Positions 27,101 to 40,240 of a stretch of 64,000 nucleotides of DNA are shown here, one piece after another. A model generated the notes under the pieces. It had not been told where the DNA came from and ran no database searches. It was given only the letters and a program-made list of their open reading frames with translations. Made by a program: the position numbers and the translations under genes. The stretch's first letter is position 1. Each line of letters starts with the position of its first letter. Source of the DNA: Hydractinia symbiolongicarpus (lineage: Eukaryota; Cnidaria; Hydrozoa; Anthoathecata; Hydractiniidae); NCBI RefSeq assembly GCF_029227915.1, contig NC_079881.1:25831501-25895500 (forward strand). Reading direction: 5' to 3'.

Positions 27101-28980
27101 GTCATTTTTGAAAACTACAAATCTCATGCGTTTTAGTGGTGAAAAAGTAATTTAAAGAATCGTTCGGGAAATGAGTTTACTCCCTGGATACTTTCTTTGT
27201 ATACTTTTGACTATACGGGCCGAGTCTGGGATTTACGGGAAATTGCGGGTTTTCGTTTGCCGGCGATTAAACTCCTTTTATTCAGCGTCTCATCAAAAAT
27301 GAAATCGTTTTTAAAAACTACAAGTCTTAAGCGTTTTAGTGGTAAAAAATTAATTTAAAAAATCGTTCGGGAAATGAGTTTACTCCCAGTTTACTTTCTT
27401 TGTGTACATTTGACTATACGGGTCAAGCCCGGGATTTACGGCAAATCGCGGGTTTTCGTTTTCCGGCGATTAAACTCCTTTTATTCAGCGTCTCATCAAA
27501 AATGAAATCATTTTTGAAAACTACAAGTCTCATGCGTTTTAGTGGTAAAAAATTAATTTAAAAAATCGTTCGGGAAATGAGTTTACTCCCTGGGTACTTT
27601 CTTTTTATACTTTTGACTATATGGGCCGAGTCCGGGGTTTACGGGAAATTGCGGGTTTTCGTTTGCCGGCGATTAAACTCCTTTTATTCAGCGTCTCATC
27701 AAAAATGAAATCGTTTTTAAAAACTACAAGTCTTAAGCGTTTTAGTGGTAAAAAATTAATTTAAAAAATCGTTCGGGAAATGAGTTTACTCCCAGTTTAC
27801 TTTCTTTGTGTACATTGTGTACATTTGACTATACGGGTCAAGCCCGGGATTTACGGCAAATCGCGGGTTTTCGTTTGCCGGCGATAAAACTCCTATTATT
27901 CAGCGTCTCATCAAAAATGAAATCATTTTTGAAAACTACAAGTCTCATGCGTTTTAGTGGTAAAAAATTAATTTAAAAAATCGTTCGGGAAATGAGTTTA
28001 CTCCCTGGGTACTTTCTTTGTATACTTTTGACTATATGGGTCGAGTCCGAGGTTTACGAGAAATTGCGGGTTTTCGTTTGCCGGCGATTAAACTCCTTTT
28101 ATTCAGCGTCTCATCAAAAATGAAGTCGTTTTTAAAAACTACAAGTCTTATGCGTTTTAGTGGTAAAAAATTAATTTAAAAAATTGTTCGGGAAAAGAGT
28201 TTACTCCCAGTTTACTTTCTTTGTATACATTTGACTATGCGGGTCAAGCCCGGGATTTACTGCAAATCGCGGATTTTCGTTTGCCGGCGATTAAACTCCT
28301 TTTATTCAGCGTCTCATCAAAAATGAAATCGTTTTTGAAAACTACAAGTCTTATGTGTTTTAGTTGTAAAAAATTAATTTAAAAAATCGTTCGGGAAATG
28401 AGTTTACCCCCAGTTTACTTTCTTTGTATACATTTGACTATACGGGTCAAACTCGGGATTTACGGCAAATCGCGGGTTTTCGTTTGCCGGCGATTAAACT
28501 CCTTTTATTCAGCGTCTCATCAAAAATGAAATCATTTTTGAAAACTACAAGTCTCATGCGTTTTAGTGGTGAAGAAATAATTTAAAAAATCGTTCGGCAA
28601 ATGAATTTACTCCCTGGGTATTTTCTTTGTATACATTCGACTATACGGCCAAGCTCGGGATTTACGGGAAATTGCGCGTTTTGGTTTGCCGGCGATTAAA
28701 CTCCTTTTATTCAGCGTCTCATCAAAAATGAAATAGTTTTTAAAAACTACAAGTCTTAAGCGTTTTAGTGGTAAAAAATTAATTTAAAAAATCGTTCGGG
28801 AAATGAGTTTACTCCCAGTTTACTTTCTTTGTATACATTTGACTATTTGGGTCAAACTCGGGATTTACGGCAAATCGCGGGTTTTCGTTTGCCGGCGATT
28901 AAACTCCTTTTATTCAGCGTCTCATCAAAAATGAAATCATTTTTGAAAACTACAAGTCTCATGCGTTTTAGTGGTGAAGA
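24106..28980 (+). repeat. 4,875-bp (24-monomer) block, copy 1
   Basis: Matches 28981 onward at an offset of 4,875 bp through about 27,400, then at 4,460 bp after two monomers plus 9 bp that are absent from copy 2. Shared private variants include 'ccagtttaatttc' (24350/29225), 'gttatagtcgg' (25607/30482), 'gtgtgttttcg' (25826/30701) and 'gtccgaggtttacgag' (28046/32506). Substitutions are few: 'tctcttgcg' near 25501 against 'tctcatgcg', and 'gagtatact' near 25553 against 'gagtttact'. A 9-bp microduplication sits at 27808-27825. Confidence 0.85.
27808..27825 (+). repeat. 9-bp microduplication GTGTACATT x2
   Basis: GTGTACATT occurs twice in immediate succession in a type B monomer, where related monomers (for example near 27403 and 32276) have it once. 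It gives this monomer about 212 bp. It falls within the segment absent from 28981-33440 and is not present in the third partial copy near 34103. Confidence 0.9.
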
Positions 28981-31900
28981 AATAATTTAAAGAATCGTTT
29001 GGGAAATGAGTTTACTCCCAGGGTACTTTCTTTGTATACTTTTGACTATACGGGCCGAGTCCGGGGTTTAAGGGAAATTGCGGGTTTTCGTTTGCCGGCG
29101 ATTAAACTCCTTTTATTCAGCGTCTCATCAAAAATGAAATCGTTTTTAAAAACAACAAGTCTTATGCGTTTTAGTGGTAAAAAATTAATTTAAAAAATTG
29201 TTCGGGAAATGAGTTTACTCCCAGTTTAATTTCTTTGTATACATTTGACTATACGGGTCAAGCCCGGGATTTACTGCAAATCGCGGGTTTTCGTTTGCCG
29301 GCGATTAAACTCCTTTTATTCAGCGTCTCATCAAAAATGAAATCATTTTTGAAAACTACAAATCTCATGCGTTTTAGTGGTGAAAAAGTAATTTAAAGAA
29401 TCGTTCAGGAAATGAGTTTACTCCCTGGGTACTTTCTTTGTATACTTTTGACTATACGGGCCGAGTCTGGGATTTACGGGAAATTGCGGGTTTTCTTTTG
29501 CCGGCGATTAAACTCCTTTTATTCAGCGTCTCATCAAAAATGAAATCGTTTTTAAAAACTAAAAGTCTTAAGCGTTTTATTGGTAAAAAATTAATTTAAA
29601 ATATCGTTCGGGAAATGAGTTTACTCCCTGGGTATTTTCTTTGTATGCATTCGACTATACGGCCAAGCTCGGGATTTACGGGAAATCGCGGGTTTTCGTT
29701 TCCCGGCGATTAAACTCCCTTTATTCAGCGTCTCATCAAAAACAAAATCATTTTTGAAAACTACAAGTCTCATGCGTTTTAGTGGTGAAAAAATAATTTA
29801 AAGAATCGTTCGGGAAATGAGTTTACTCCCTGGGTACTTTCTTTGTATACTTTTGACTATACGGGCCGAGTCTGGGATTTACGGGAAATTGCGGGTTTTC
29901 GTTTGCCGGCGATTAAACTCCTTTTATTCAGCGTCTCATTAAAAACGAAATCATTTTTGAAAACTACAAGTCTCATGCGTTCTAGTGGTGAAAAAATAAT
30001 TTAAAGAATCGTTTGGGAAATGAGTTTACTCCCAGGGTACTTTCTTTGTATACTTTTGACTATACGGGCCGAGTCCGGGGTTTAAGGGAAATTGCGGGTT
30101 TTCGTTTGCCGGCGATTAAACTCCTTTTATTCAGCGTCTGATCAAAAATGAAATCGTTTTTAAAAACTACAAGTCTTAAGCGTTTTAGTGGTAAAAAATT
30201 AATTTAAAATATCGTTCGGGAAATGAGTTTACTCCCTGGGTATTTTCTTTGTATGCATTCGACTATACGGCCAAGCTCGGGATTTACGGGAAATCGCGGG
30301 TTTTCGTTTCGCGGCGATTAAACTCCCTTTATTTAGCGTCTCATCAAAAACAAAATCATTTTTGAAAACTACAAGTCTCATGCGTTTTAGTGGTGAAAAA
30401 ATAATTTAAAAAATCGTTTGGGAAATGAGTTTACTCCCTGGGTACTTTCTTTGTATACTTTTCACTGTACGGGCCGAGTCCGTTATAGTCGGAAAATCGC
30501 GGGTTTTCGTTTGCCGGCGATTAAACTCCTTATATTCAGCGTCTCATCAAAAATGAAATTATTTTTGAAACTACAAGTCTCATGCGTTTTAGTGGTGAAA
30601 AAATAATTTAAAGAATCGTTCGGGAAGTGAGTTTACTCCCTGGGTACTTTCTTTGTATACTTTTGACTATACGGGCCGAGTCCGGGATTTACGGGAAATT
30701 GTGTGTTTTCGTTTGCCGTCGATTAAACTCCTTTTATTCAGCGTCTCATCAAAAATGAAATCGTTTTTGAAAACTACAAGTCTTATGCGTTTTCGTGGTA
30801 AAAAATTAATTTAAAAAATCGTTCGGGAAATGAGTTTACTCCCAGTTTACTTTCTTTGTATACATTTGACTATACGGGTCAAACTCGGGATTTACGGCAA
30901 ATCGCGGGTTTTCGTTTGCCGGCGATTAAACTCCTTTTATTCAGCGTCTCATCAAAATTGAAATCATTTTTGAAAACTACAAGTCTCATGCGTTTTAGTG
31001 GTGAAGAAATAATTTAAAAAATCGTTCGGCAAATGAATTTACTCCCTGGGTATTTTCTTTGTATACATTCGACTATACGGCCAAGCTCGGGATTTACGGG
31101 AAATCGTGGGTTTTCGTTTGCCGGCGATTAAATTCCTTTTATTCAGCGTCTCATCAAAAATGAAATCATTTTTGAAAACTACAAATCTCATGCGTTTTAG
31201 TGGTGAAAAAGTAATTTAAAGAATCGTTCAGGAAATGAGTTTACTCCCTGGGTACTTTCTTTGTATACTTTTGACTATACGGGCCGAGTCTGGGATTTAC
31301 GGAAAATTGCGGGTTTTCGTTTGCCGGCGATTAAACTCCTTTTATTCAGCGTCTCATCAAAAATGAAATCGTTTTTAAAAACTACAAGTCTTAAGCGTTT
31401 TAGTGGTAAAAAATTAATTTAAAAAATTGTTCGGGAAAAGAGTTTACTCCCAGTTTACTTTCTTTGTATACATTTGACTATGCGGGTCAAGCCCGGGATT
31501 TACTGCAAATCGTGGGTTTTCGTTTGCCGGCGATTAAACTCCTTTTATTCAGCGTCTCATCAAAAATGAAATCGTTTTTGAAAACTACAAGTCTTATGCG
31601 TTTTAGTTGTAAAAAATTAATTTAAAAAATCGTTCGGGAAATGAGTTTACTCCCAGTTTACTTTCTTTGTATACATTTGACTATACGGGTCAAACTCGGG
31701 ATTTACGGTAAATCGCGGGTTTTCGTTTGCCGGCGATTAAACTCCCTTTATTCAGCGGCTCATCAAAAACGAAGTCATTTTTGAAAACTACAAGTCTCAT
31801 GCGTTTTACTGGTGAAGAAATAATTTAAAAAATCGTTCGGCAAATGAATTTACTACCTGGGTATTTTCTTTGTATACATTCGACTATACGGCCAAGCTCG

Positions 31901-33440
31901 GGATTTACGGGAAATCGTGGGTTTTCGTTTGCCGGCGATTAAACTCCCTTTATTCAGCGGCTCATCAAAAACGAAGTCATTTTTGAAAACTACAAATCTC
32001 ATGCGTTTTAGTGGTGAAAAAGTAATTTAAAGAATCGTTCGGGAAATGAGTTTACTCCCTGGATACTTTCTTTGTATACTTTTGACTATACGGGCCGAGT
32101 CTGGGATTTACGGGAAATTGCGGGTTTTCGTTTGCCGGCGATTAAACTCCTTTTATTCAGCGTCTCATCAAAAATGAAATCGTTTTTAAAAACTACAAGT
32201 CTTAAGCGTTTTAGTGGTAAAAAATTAATTTAAAAAATCGTTCGGGAAATGAGTTTACTCCCAGTTTACTTTCTTTGTGTACATTTGACTATACGGGTCA
32301 AGCCCGGGATTTACGGCAAATCGCGGGTTTTCGTTTGCCGGCGATAAAACTCCTATTATTCAGCGTCTCATCAAAAATGAAATCATTTTTGAAAACTACA
32401 AGTCTCATGCGTTTTAGTGGTAAAAAATTAATTTAAAAAATCGTTCGGGAAATGAGTTTACTCCCTGGGTACTTTCTTTGTATACTTTTGACTATATGGG
32501 TCGAGTCCGAGGTTTACGAGAAATTTCGGGTTTTCGTTTGCCGGCGATTAAACTCCTTTTATTCAGCGTCTCATCAAAAATGAAGTCGTTTTTAAAAACT
32601 ACAAGTCTTATGCGTTTTAGTGGTAAAAAATTAATTTAAAAAATTGTTCGGGAAAAGAGTTTACTCCCAGTTTACTTTCTTTGTATACATTTGACTATGC
32701 GGGTCAAGCCCGGGATTTACTGCAAATCGCGGATTTTCGTTTGCCGGCGATTAAACTCCTTTTATTCAGCGTCTCATCAAAAATGAAATCGTTTTTGAAA
32801 ACTACAAGTCTTATGTGTTTTAGTTGTAAAAAATTAATTTAAAAAATCGTTCGGGAAATGAGTTTACCCCCAGTTTACTTTCTTTGTATACATTTGACTA
32901 TACGGGTCAAACTCGGGATTTACGGCAAATCGCGGGTTTTCGTTTGCCGGCGATTAAACTCCTTTTATTCAGCGTCTCATCAAAAATGAAATCATTTTTG
33001 AAAACTACAAGTCTCATGCGTTTTAGTGGTGAAGAAATAATTTAAAAAATCGTTCGGCAAATGAATTTACTCCCTGGGTATTTTCTTTGTATACATTCGA
33101 CTATACGGCCAAGCTCGGGATTTACGGGAAATTGCGCGTTTTGGTTTGCCGGCGATTAAACTCCTTTTATTCAGCGTCTCATCAAAAATGAAATAGTTTT
33201 TAAAAACTACAAGTCTTAAGCGTTTTAGTGGTAAAAAATTAATTTAAAAAATCGTTCGGGAAATGAGTTTACTCCCAGTTTACTTTCTTTGTATACATTT
33301 GACTATTTGGGTCAAACTCGGGATTTACGGCAAATCGCGGGTTTTCGTTTGCCGGCGATTAAACTCCTTTTATTCAGCGTCTCATCAAAAATGAAATCAT
33401 TTTTGAAAACTACAAGTCTCATGCGTTTTAGTGGTGAAGA
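28981..33440 (+). repeat. 4,460-bp derivative of the 4,875-bp block, copy 2
   Basis: Tandem partner of 24106-28980. It lacks 415 bp relative to copy 1; the join lies within about 32,225-32,330, inside sequence shared by both parent monomers. It also carries a four-difference patch at 31746-31774 matching the next monomer rather than its counterpart. Other differences are single bases, such as 'aaatttcggg' near 32521 against 'aaattgcggg'. Confidence 0.85.
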
Positions 33441-34559
33441 AATAATTTAAAAAATCGTTCGGCAAATGAATTTACTCCCTCGGTATTTTCTTTGTATACA
33501 TTCGACTATACGGCCAAGCTCGGGATTTACGGGAAATTGCGCGTTTTCGTTTGCCGGCGATTAAACTCCTTTTATTCAGCGTCTCATCAAAAATGAAATC
33601 GTTTTTAAAAACTACAAGTCTTAAGCGTTTTAGTGGTAAAAATATAATTTAAAAAATCGTTCGGGAAATAAGTTTACTCCCAGTTTACTTTCTTTGTGTA
33701 CATTTGACTATACGGGTCAAGCCCGGGATTTACGGCAAATCGCGGGTTTTCGTTTTCCGGCGATTAAACTCCTTTTATTCAGCGTCTCATCAAAAATGAA
33801 ATCATTTTTGAAAACTACAAGTCTCATGCGTTTTAGTGGTAAAAAATTAATTTAAAAAATCGTTCGGGAAATGAGTTTACTCCCTGGGAACTTTCTTTGT
33901 ATACTTTTGACTGTATGGGCCGAGTCCGGGGTTTACGGGAAATTGCGGGTTTTCGTTTGCCGGCGATTAAACTCCTTTTATTCAGCGTCTCATCAAAAAT
34001 GAAATCTTTTTTAAAAACTACAAGTCTTAAGCGTTTTAGTGTGAAAAAATTAATTTAAAAAATCGTTCGGGAAATGAGTTTACTCCCAGTTTACTTTCTT
34101 TGTGTACATTTGACTATACGGGTCAAGCCCGGGATTTACGGCAAATCGCGGGTTTTCGTTTGCCGGCGATAAAACTCCTTTTATTCAGCGTCTCATCAAA
34201 AATGAAATCATTTTTGAAAACTACAAGTCTCATGCGTTTTAGTGGTAAAAAATTAATTTAAAAAATCGTTCGGGAAATGAGTTTCCTCCCTGGGTACTTT
34301 CTTTGTATACTTTTGACTATATGGGTCGAGTCCGAGGTTTACGAGAAATTGCAGGTTTTCGTTTGCCGGCGATTAAACTCCTCTTATTCAGCGTCTCATC
34401 AAAAATGAAATCGTTTTTAAAAACTACAAGTCTTATGCGTTTTAGTGGTAAAAAATTAATTTAAAAAATTGTTCGGGAAATGAGTTTACTCCCAGTTTAC
34501 TTTCTTTGTATACATTTGACTATGCGGGTCAAGCCCGGGATTTACTGCAAATCGCGGGT
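33441..34559 (+). repeat. Partial third copy of the 4.9-kb block
   Basis: About 33541-34500 follows the monomer order seen at 27241-28250: 'cttaagcg' type, 'tgtgtacattt' type B with 'ttttccggcg', a 'tatgggccgag' monomer, another 'tgtgtacattt' type B with 'gataaaactcc', then 'gtccgaggtttacgag' near 34331. It retains the two monomers that copy 2 lost but lacks the 9-bp microduplication. Confidence 0.65.
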
Positions 34560-35168
34560 TTTCGTTTGCCGGCGATTAAACTCCTTTTATTCAGCGTCTC
34601 ATCAAAAATAAAATCGTTTTTAAAAACTACAGGTCTTATGCGTTTTAGTGGTAAAAAGTTAATTTAAAAAATCGTTCGGGAAATGAGTTTACTCCCTGGG
34701 TACTTTCTTTGTATACTTTTGACTGTACGGGCCGAGTCCGGGATTTACGGCAAATCGCGGGTTTTCGTTTGCCGGCGATTAAACTCCTTTTATTCAGCGT
34801 CTCATCAAAAATGAAATCATTTTTGAAAACTACAAGTCTCATGCGTCTTAGTGGTTAAAAAATAATTTCAAGAATTGTTCGGGAAATGAGTTTACTCCCT
34901 GGGTACTTTCTTTGTATACTTTTGACTATACGGGCCGAGTCCGGGATTTACGGGAAATTGCGGGTTTTCGTTTGCCGGCGATTAAACTCCTTTTATTCAG
35001 CGTCTCATCAAAAATGAGATCGTTTTTGAAAACTACAAGTCTTATGCGTTTTAGTGGTAAAAAATTATTTAAAAAAATCGTTCGGGAATTGAGTTTACTC
35101 CCAGTTTACTTTCTTTGTATACTTTTGACTATACGGGCCGAGTCCGGGATTTACGGGAAATCGCGGGT
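34560..35168 (+). repeat. 609-bp (3-monomer) tandem duplication, copy 1
   Basis: Paired with 35169-35777 at an offset of 609 bp. The marker monomer with 'tcaaaaataaaatcg' and 'gtaaaaagtta' starts each copy, and both contain the unusual 'aaattatttaaaaaaatcg' near 35064 and 35673. That change removes the usual TAA, so a frame runs through 34912-35220, an accidental 102-codon ORF. I do not annotate it as a gene. Substitutions distinguish the copies, such as 'acaggtctt' near 34630. Confidence 0.75.
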
Positions 35169-35777
35169 TTTCGTTTGCCGGCGATTAAACTCCTTTTATT
35201 CAGCGTCTCATCAAAAATAAAATCGTTTTTGAAAACTACAAGTCTTATGCGTTTTAGTGGTAAAAAGTTAATTTAAAAAATCGTTCGGGAAATGAGTTTA
35301 CTCCCTGGGTACTTTCTTTGTATACTTTTGACTATACGGACCGAGTCCGGGATTTACGGCAAATCGCGGGTTTTCGTTTGCCGGCGATTAAACTCCTTTT
35401 ATTCAGCGTCTCATCAAAAATGAAATCATTTTTGAAAACTACAAGTCTCATGCGTCTTAGTGGTTAAAAAATAATTTAAAGAATTGTTCGGGAAATGATT
35501 TTACTCCCTGGGTACTTTCTTTGTATACTTTTGACTATACGGGCCGAGTCCGGGATTTACGGGAAATTGCGGGTTTTCGTTTGCCGGCGATTAAACTCCT
35601 TTTATTCAGCGTCTCATCAAAAATGAGATCGTTTTTGAAAACTACAAGTCTTATGCGTTTTAGTGGTAAAAAATTATTTAAAAAAATCGTTTGGGAATTG
35701 AGTTTACTCCCAGTTTACTTTCTTTGTATACTTTTGACTATACGGGCCGAGTCCGGGATTTACGGGAAATTACGGGT
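35169..35777 (+). repeat. 609-bp tandem duplication, copy 2
   Basis: Partner of 34560-35168. Differences include 'tacggaccgag' near 35335 against 'tacgggccgag', and 'gatttt' near 35497 against 'gagttt'. The right edge is where 'tcaaaaatgaaatc' replaces 'tcaaaaataaaatc' near 35820. Confidence 0.75.
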
Positions 35778-36795
35778 TTTCGTTTGCCGGCGATTAAACT
35801 CCTTTTATTCAGCGTCTCATCAAAAATGAAATCATTTTTGAAAACTACAAGTCTCATGCGTTTTAGTGGTGAAAAAATAATTTAAAGAATCGTTTGGGAA
35901 ATGAGTTTACTCCCTGGGTACTTTCTTTGTATACTTTTCACTGTACGGGCCGAGTCCGTGATATACGGAAAATTGCGGGTTTTCATTTGCCGGCGATTAA
36001 ACTCCTTTTATTCAGCGTCTCATCAAAAATGAAATCATTTTTGAAAACTACAAGTCTTATGCGTTTTAGTGGTAAAAAATTAATTTAAAAAATCGTTCGG
36101 AAAATGAGTTTACTCCCAGTTAACTTTCTTTGTATACATTTGACTATACGGGTCAAGCCCGGATTTACGCCAAATCGCGGGTTTTCGTTTGCCGGCGATT
36201 AAACTCCTTTTATTCAGCGTCTCATCAAAAATGAAATCATTTTTGAAAACTACAAGTCTCATGCGTTTTAGTGGTGAAAAAATAATTTAAAGAATCGTTC
36301 GGGAAGTGAGTTTACTCCCTGGGTACTTTCTTTGTATACTTTTGACTATACGGGCCGAGTCCGGGATTTACGGGAAATTGCGGGTTTTCGTTTGCCTGCG
36401 ATTAAAATCCTTTTATTCAGCGTCTCATCAAAAATGAAATCGTTTTTGAAAACTACAAGCCTTATGCGTTTTAGTGATAAAAAATTAATTTAAAAAATCG
36501 TTCGGAAAATGAGTTTACTCCCAGTTTACTTTCTTTGTATACATTTGACTATACGGGTCAAGCCCGGGATTTACGGCAAATCGCGGGTTTTCGTTTGCCG
36601 GCGATTAAACTCCTTTTATTCAGCGTCTCATCAAAAATGAAATCTTTTTTGAAAACTACAAGTCCCATGCGTCTTAGTGGTGAAAAAATAATTTAAAGAA
36701 TCGTTCGGGAAATGAGTTTACTCCCTGGTTATTTTCTTTTTATACATTCGACCATACGGCCAAGCCCGGGATTTACGGGAAATCGCGGGTTTTCG
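35778..36795 (+). repeat. About five monomers between the 609-bp repeat and the 3.45-kb repeat
   Basis: Type C, B, A, B and D-like monomers in sequence. The type B copy near 36160 has the 1-bp shortened 'agcccggattt' seen repeatedly further right. The order resembles 39,330-40,200 at an offset of about 3,647 bp for part of its length, so it is a diverged part of the same higher-order family. Nothing else is visible. Confidence 0.55.
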
Positions 36796-39700
36796 TTGGC
36801 CGGCGATTAAGCTTTTTTTATTCAGCATCTCATCAAAAACGAAATCATTTTTGAAAACTACAAGTCTCATGCGTTTTAGTGGTGAAAAAATAATTTAAAA
36901 AATCGTTCGGCAATTGAGTTTACTCCCTGGGAATTTTCTCTGTATGCATTCGACTATACGGCCAAGCTCGGGATTTACGGGAAATCGCGGGTTTTCGATT
37001 CCCGGCGATTAAACTCCCTTTATTCAGCGTCTCATCAAAAACGAAATCATTTTTGAAAACTACAAGTCTCATGCGTTTTAGTGGTGAAAAAATAATTTAA
37101 AAAATCGTTTGGGAAATGAGTTTACTCCCTGGGTACTTTCTTTGTATACTTTTCACTGTACGGGCCGAGTCCGTTATATTTGGAAAATCGCGGGTTTTCG
37201 TTTGCCGGCGATTAAACTCCTTTTATTCAGCGTCTCATCAAAAATGAAATCATTTTTGAAACTACAAGTCTCGTGCGTTTTAGTGGTGAAAAAATAATTT
37301 AAAGAATCGTTCGGGAAGTGAGTTTACTCCCTGGTACTTTCTTTGTATACTTTTGACTATACGGGCCGAGTCCGGGATTTATGGGAAATTGCGGGTTTTC
37401 GTTTGCCGGCGATTAAACTCCTTTTATTCAGCGTCTCATCAAAAATGAAATCGTTTTTAAAAACAACAAGTCTTATGCGTTTTAGTGGTAAAAAATTAAT
37501 TTAAAAAATTGTTCGGGAAATGAGTTTACTCCCAGTTTACTTTCTTTGTATACATTTGACTATACGGGTCAAGCCCGGGATTTACTGCAAATCGCCGGTT
37601 TTCGTTTGCCGGCGATTAAACTCCTTTTATTCAGCGTCTCATCAAAAATGAAATCATTTTTGAAAACTACAAATCTCATGCGTTTTAGTGGTGAAAAAGT
37701 AATTTAAAGAATCGTTCGGGAAATGAGTTTACTCCCTGGGTACTTTCTTTGTATACTTTTGACTATACGGGCCGAGTCTGGGATTTACGGGAAATTGCGG
37801 GTTTTCGTTTGCCGGCGATTAAACTCCTTTTATTCAGCGTCTCATCAAAAATGAAATCGTTTTTAAAAACTACAAGTCTTAAGCGTTTTAGTGGTAAAAA
37901 ATTAATTTAAAAAATCGTTTGAGAAATGAGTTTACTCCCAGTTTACTTTCTTTGTGTACATTTGACTATACGGGTCAAGCCCGCGATTTACGGCAAATTG
38001 CGGGTTTTCGTTGGCCGTCGATTAAACTCCTTTTATTCAGCGTCTCATCAAAAATGAAATCGTTTTTGAAAGCTACCAGTCTCATGCGTTTTAGTGGTGA
38101 AAAAATAATTTAAAGAATCGTTCGGGAAGTGAGTTTACTCCCTGGGTACTTTCTTTGTATACTTTTGACTATACGGGCCGAGTCCGGGATTTACGGGAAA
38201 TTGCGGGTTTTCGTTTGCCGTCGATTAAACTCCTTTTATTCAGCGTCTCATCAAAAATGAAATCGTTTTTGAAAACTACAAGTCTTATGCGTTTTAGTGG
38301 TAGAAAATTAATTTAAAAAATCGTTCGGGAAATGAGTTTACTCCCAGTTTACTTTCTTTGTATACATTTGACTATACGGGTCAAACTCGGGATTTACGGC
38401 AAATCGCGGGTTTTCGTTTGCCGGCGATTAAACTCCTTTTATTCAGCGTCTCATCAAAAATGAAATTATTTTTGAAAACTACAAGTCTTATGCGTTTTAG
38501 TGGTGAAGAAATAATTTAAAAAATCGTTCGGCAAATGAATTTACTCCCTGGGTATTTTCTTTGTATACATTCGACTATACGGCCAAGCTCGGGATTTACG
38601 GGAAATCGTGGGTTTTCGTTTGCCGGCGATTAAACTCCCTTTATTCAGCGGCTCATCAAAAACGAAGTCATTTTTGAAAACTACAAGTCTCATGCGTTTT
38701 AGTGGTGAAAAAATAATTTAAAGAATCGTTTGGGAAATGAGTTTACTCCCTGGGTACTTTCTTTGTATACTTTTCACTGTACGGGCCGAGTCCGTGATAT
38801 ACGGAAAATCGCGGGTTTTCGTTTGCCGGCGATTAAACTCCTTTTATTCAGCGTCTCATCAAAAATGAAATCATTTTTGAAACTACAAGTCTCATGCGTT
38901 TTAGTGGTGAAAATATAATTTAAAAAATCGTTCGGTAAATGAGTTTACTCCCTGGGTACTTTCTTTGTATACTTTTGACTATACGGACCGAGTCTGGGAT
39001 TTGCGGAAAATTGCGGGTTTTCTTTTGCCGGCGATTAAACTCCTTTTATTCAGCGTTTCATCAAAAATAAAGTCGTTTTTGAAAACTACAAGTCTTATGC
39101 GTTTTGGTGGTAAAAAATTAATTTAAAAAATCATTCGGGAAATGAGTTTACTCCCAGTGTACTTTCTTTGTATACATTTGACTATACGGGTCAAGCCCGG
39201 GATTTACGGAAAATCTCGTGTTTTCGTTTGCCGGCGATTAAACTCCTTTTATTCAGCGTCTCATCAAAAATAAAATTGTTTTTGAAAACTACAAGTCTTA
39301 TGCGTTTTAGTGGTAAAAAGTTAATTTAAAAAATCGTTCGGGAAATCAGTTTACTCCCTGGGTACTTTCTTTGTATACTTTTGACTATACGGGCCGAGTC
39401 CGGGATTTACGGCAAATCGCGGGTTTTCGTTTGCCGGCGATTAAACTCCTTTTATTCAGCGTCTCATCAAAAATGAAATCATTTTTGAAAACTACAAGTC
39501 TCATGCGTTTTAGTGGTGAAAAAATAATTTAAAGAATCGTTCGGGAAGTGAGTTTACTCCCTGGGTACTTTCTCTGTATACTTTTGACTATACGGGTGGA
39601 GTCCGGGATTTACGGGAAATTGCGGGTTTTCGTTTGCCGGCGATTAAACTCCTTTTATTCAGCGTCTCATCAAAAATGAAATCGTTTTTAAAAACTACAA

Positions 39701-40240
39701 GTCTTATGCGTTTTAGTGGTAAAAAATTAATTTAAAAAATCGTTCAGAAAATGAGTTTACTCCCAGTTTACTTTCTTTGTATACATTTGACTATACGGGT
39801 CAAGCCCGGATTTACGGCAAATCGCGGGTTTTCGTTTGCCGGCGATTAAACTCCTTTTATTCAGCGTCTCATCAAAAATGAAATCATTTTTGAAACCTAC
39901 AAGTCTCATGCGTTTTAGTGGTGAAAAAATAATTTAAAGAATCGTTCGGGAAGTGAGTTTACTCCCTGGGTACTTTCTTTGTATACTTTTGACTATACGG
40001 GCCGAGTCCGGGATTTACGGGAAATTGCGGGTTTTTGTTTGCCGGCGATTAAAATCCTTTTATTCAGCGTCTCATCAAAAATGAAATCGTTTTTTGAAAA
40101 CTACAAGTCTTATGCGTTTTAGTGATAAAAAATTAATTTAAAAAATCGTTCGGGAAATGAGTTTACTCCCAATTTACTTTCTTTGTATACATTCGACCAT
40201 ACGGCCAAGCCCGGGATTTACGGCAAATCGCGGGTTTTCG
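36796..40240 (+). repeat. ~3,445-bp (17-monomer) higher-order repeat, copy 1
   Basis: Begins at 'ttggccggcg', which recurs at 40241 and about 43735. Shared markers with copy 2 include 'ggaattttctctgtatgc' (36931/40376), 'gatttatggg' (37375/40821), 'tgcaaatcgccgg' (37587/41033), 'agcggctcatc' (38647/42139) and 'tacggaccgag' (38983/42476). A 1-bp deletion near 37335 ('ctggtac') shifts the offset from 3,445 to 3,446. The first AAGCTT site of the window is at 36809. Confidence 0.8.

Noticed and set aside
28981-33440. Large duplications as pure assembly artefacts
   Set aside because: Copies carry their own substitutions, a 415-bp difference and a conversion-like patch, which simple duplication of reads would not produce. 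The 2,841-bp pair is less secure and is flagged as such.
34912-35829. Two overlapping 102-codon frames as a possible small gene pair
   Set aside because: They result from a local change near 35,064 and 35,673 that removes the usual TAA, and were copied by the 609-bp duplication. They cross a monomer boundary in a shifted frame.
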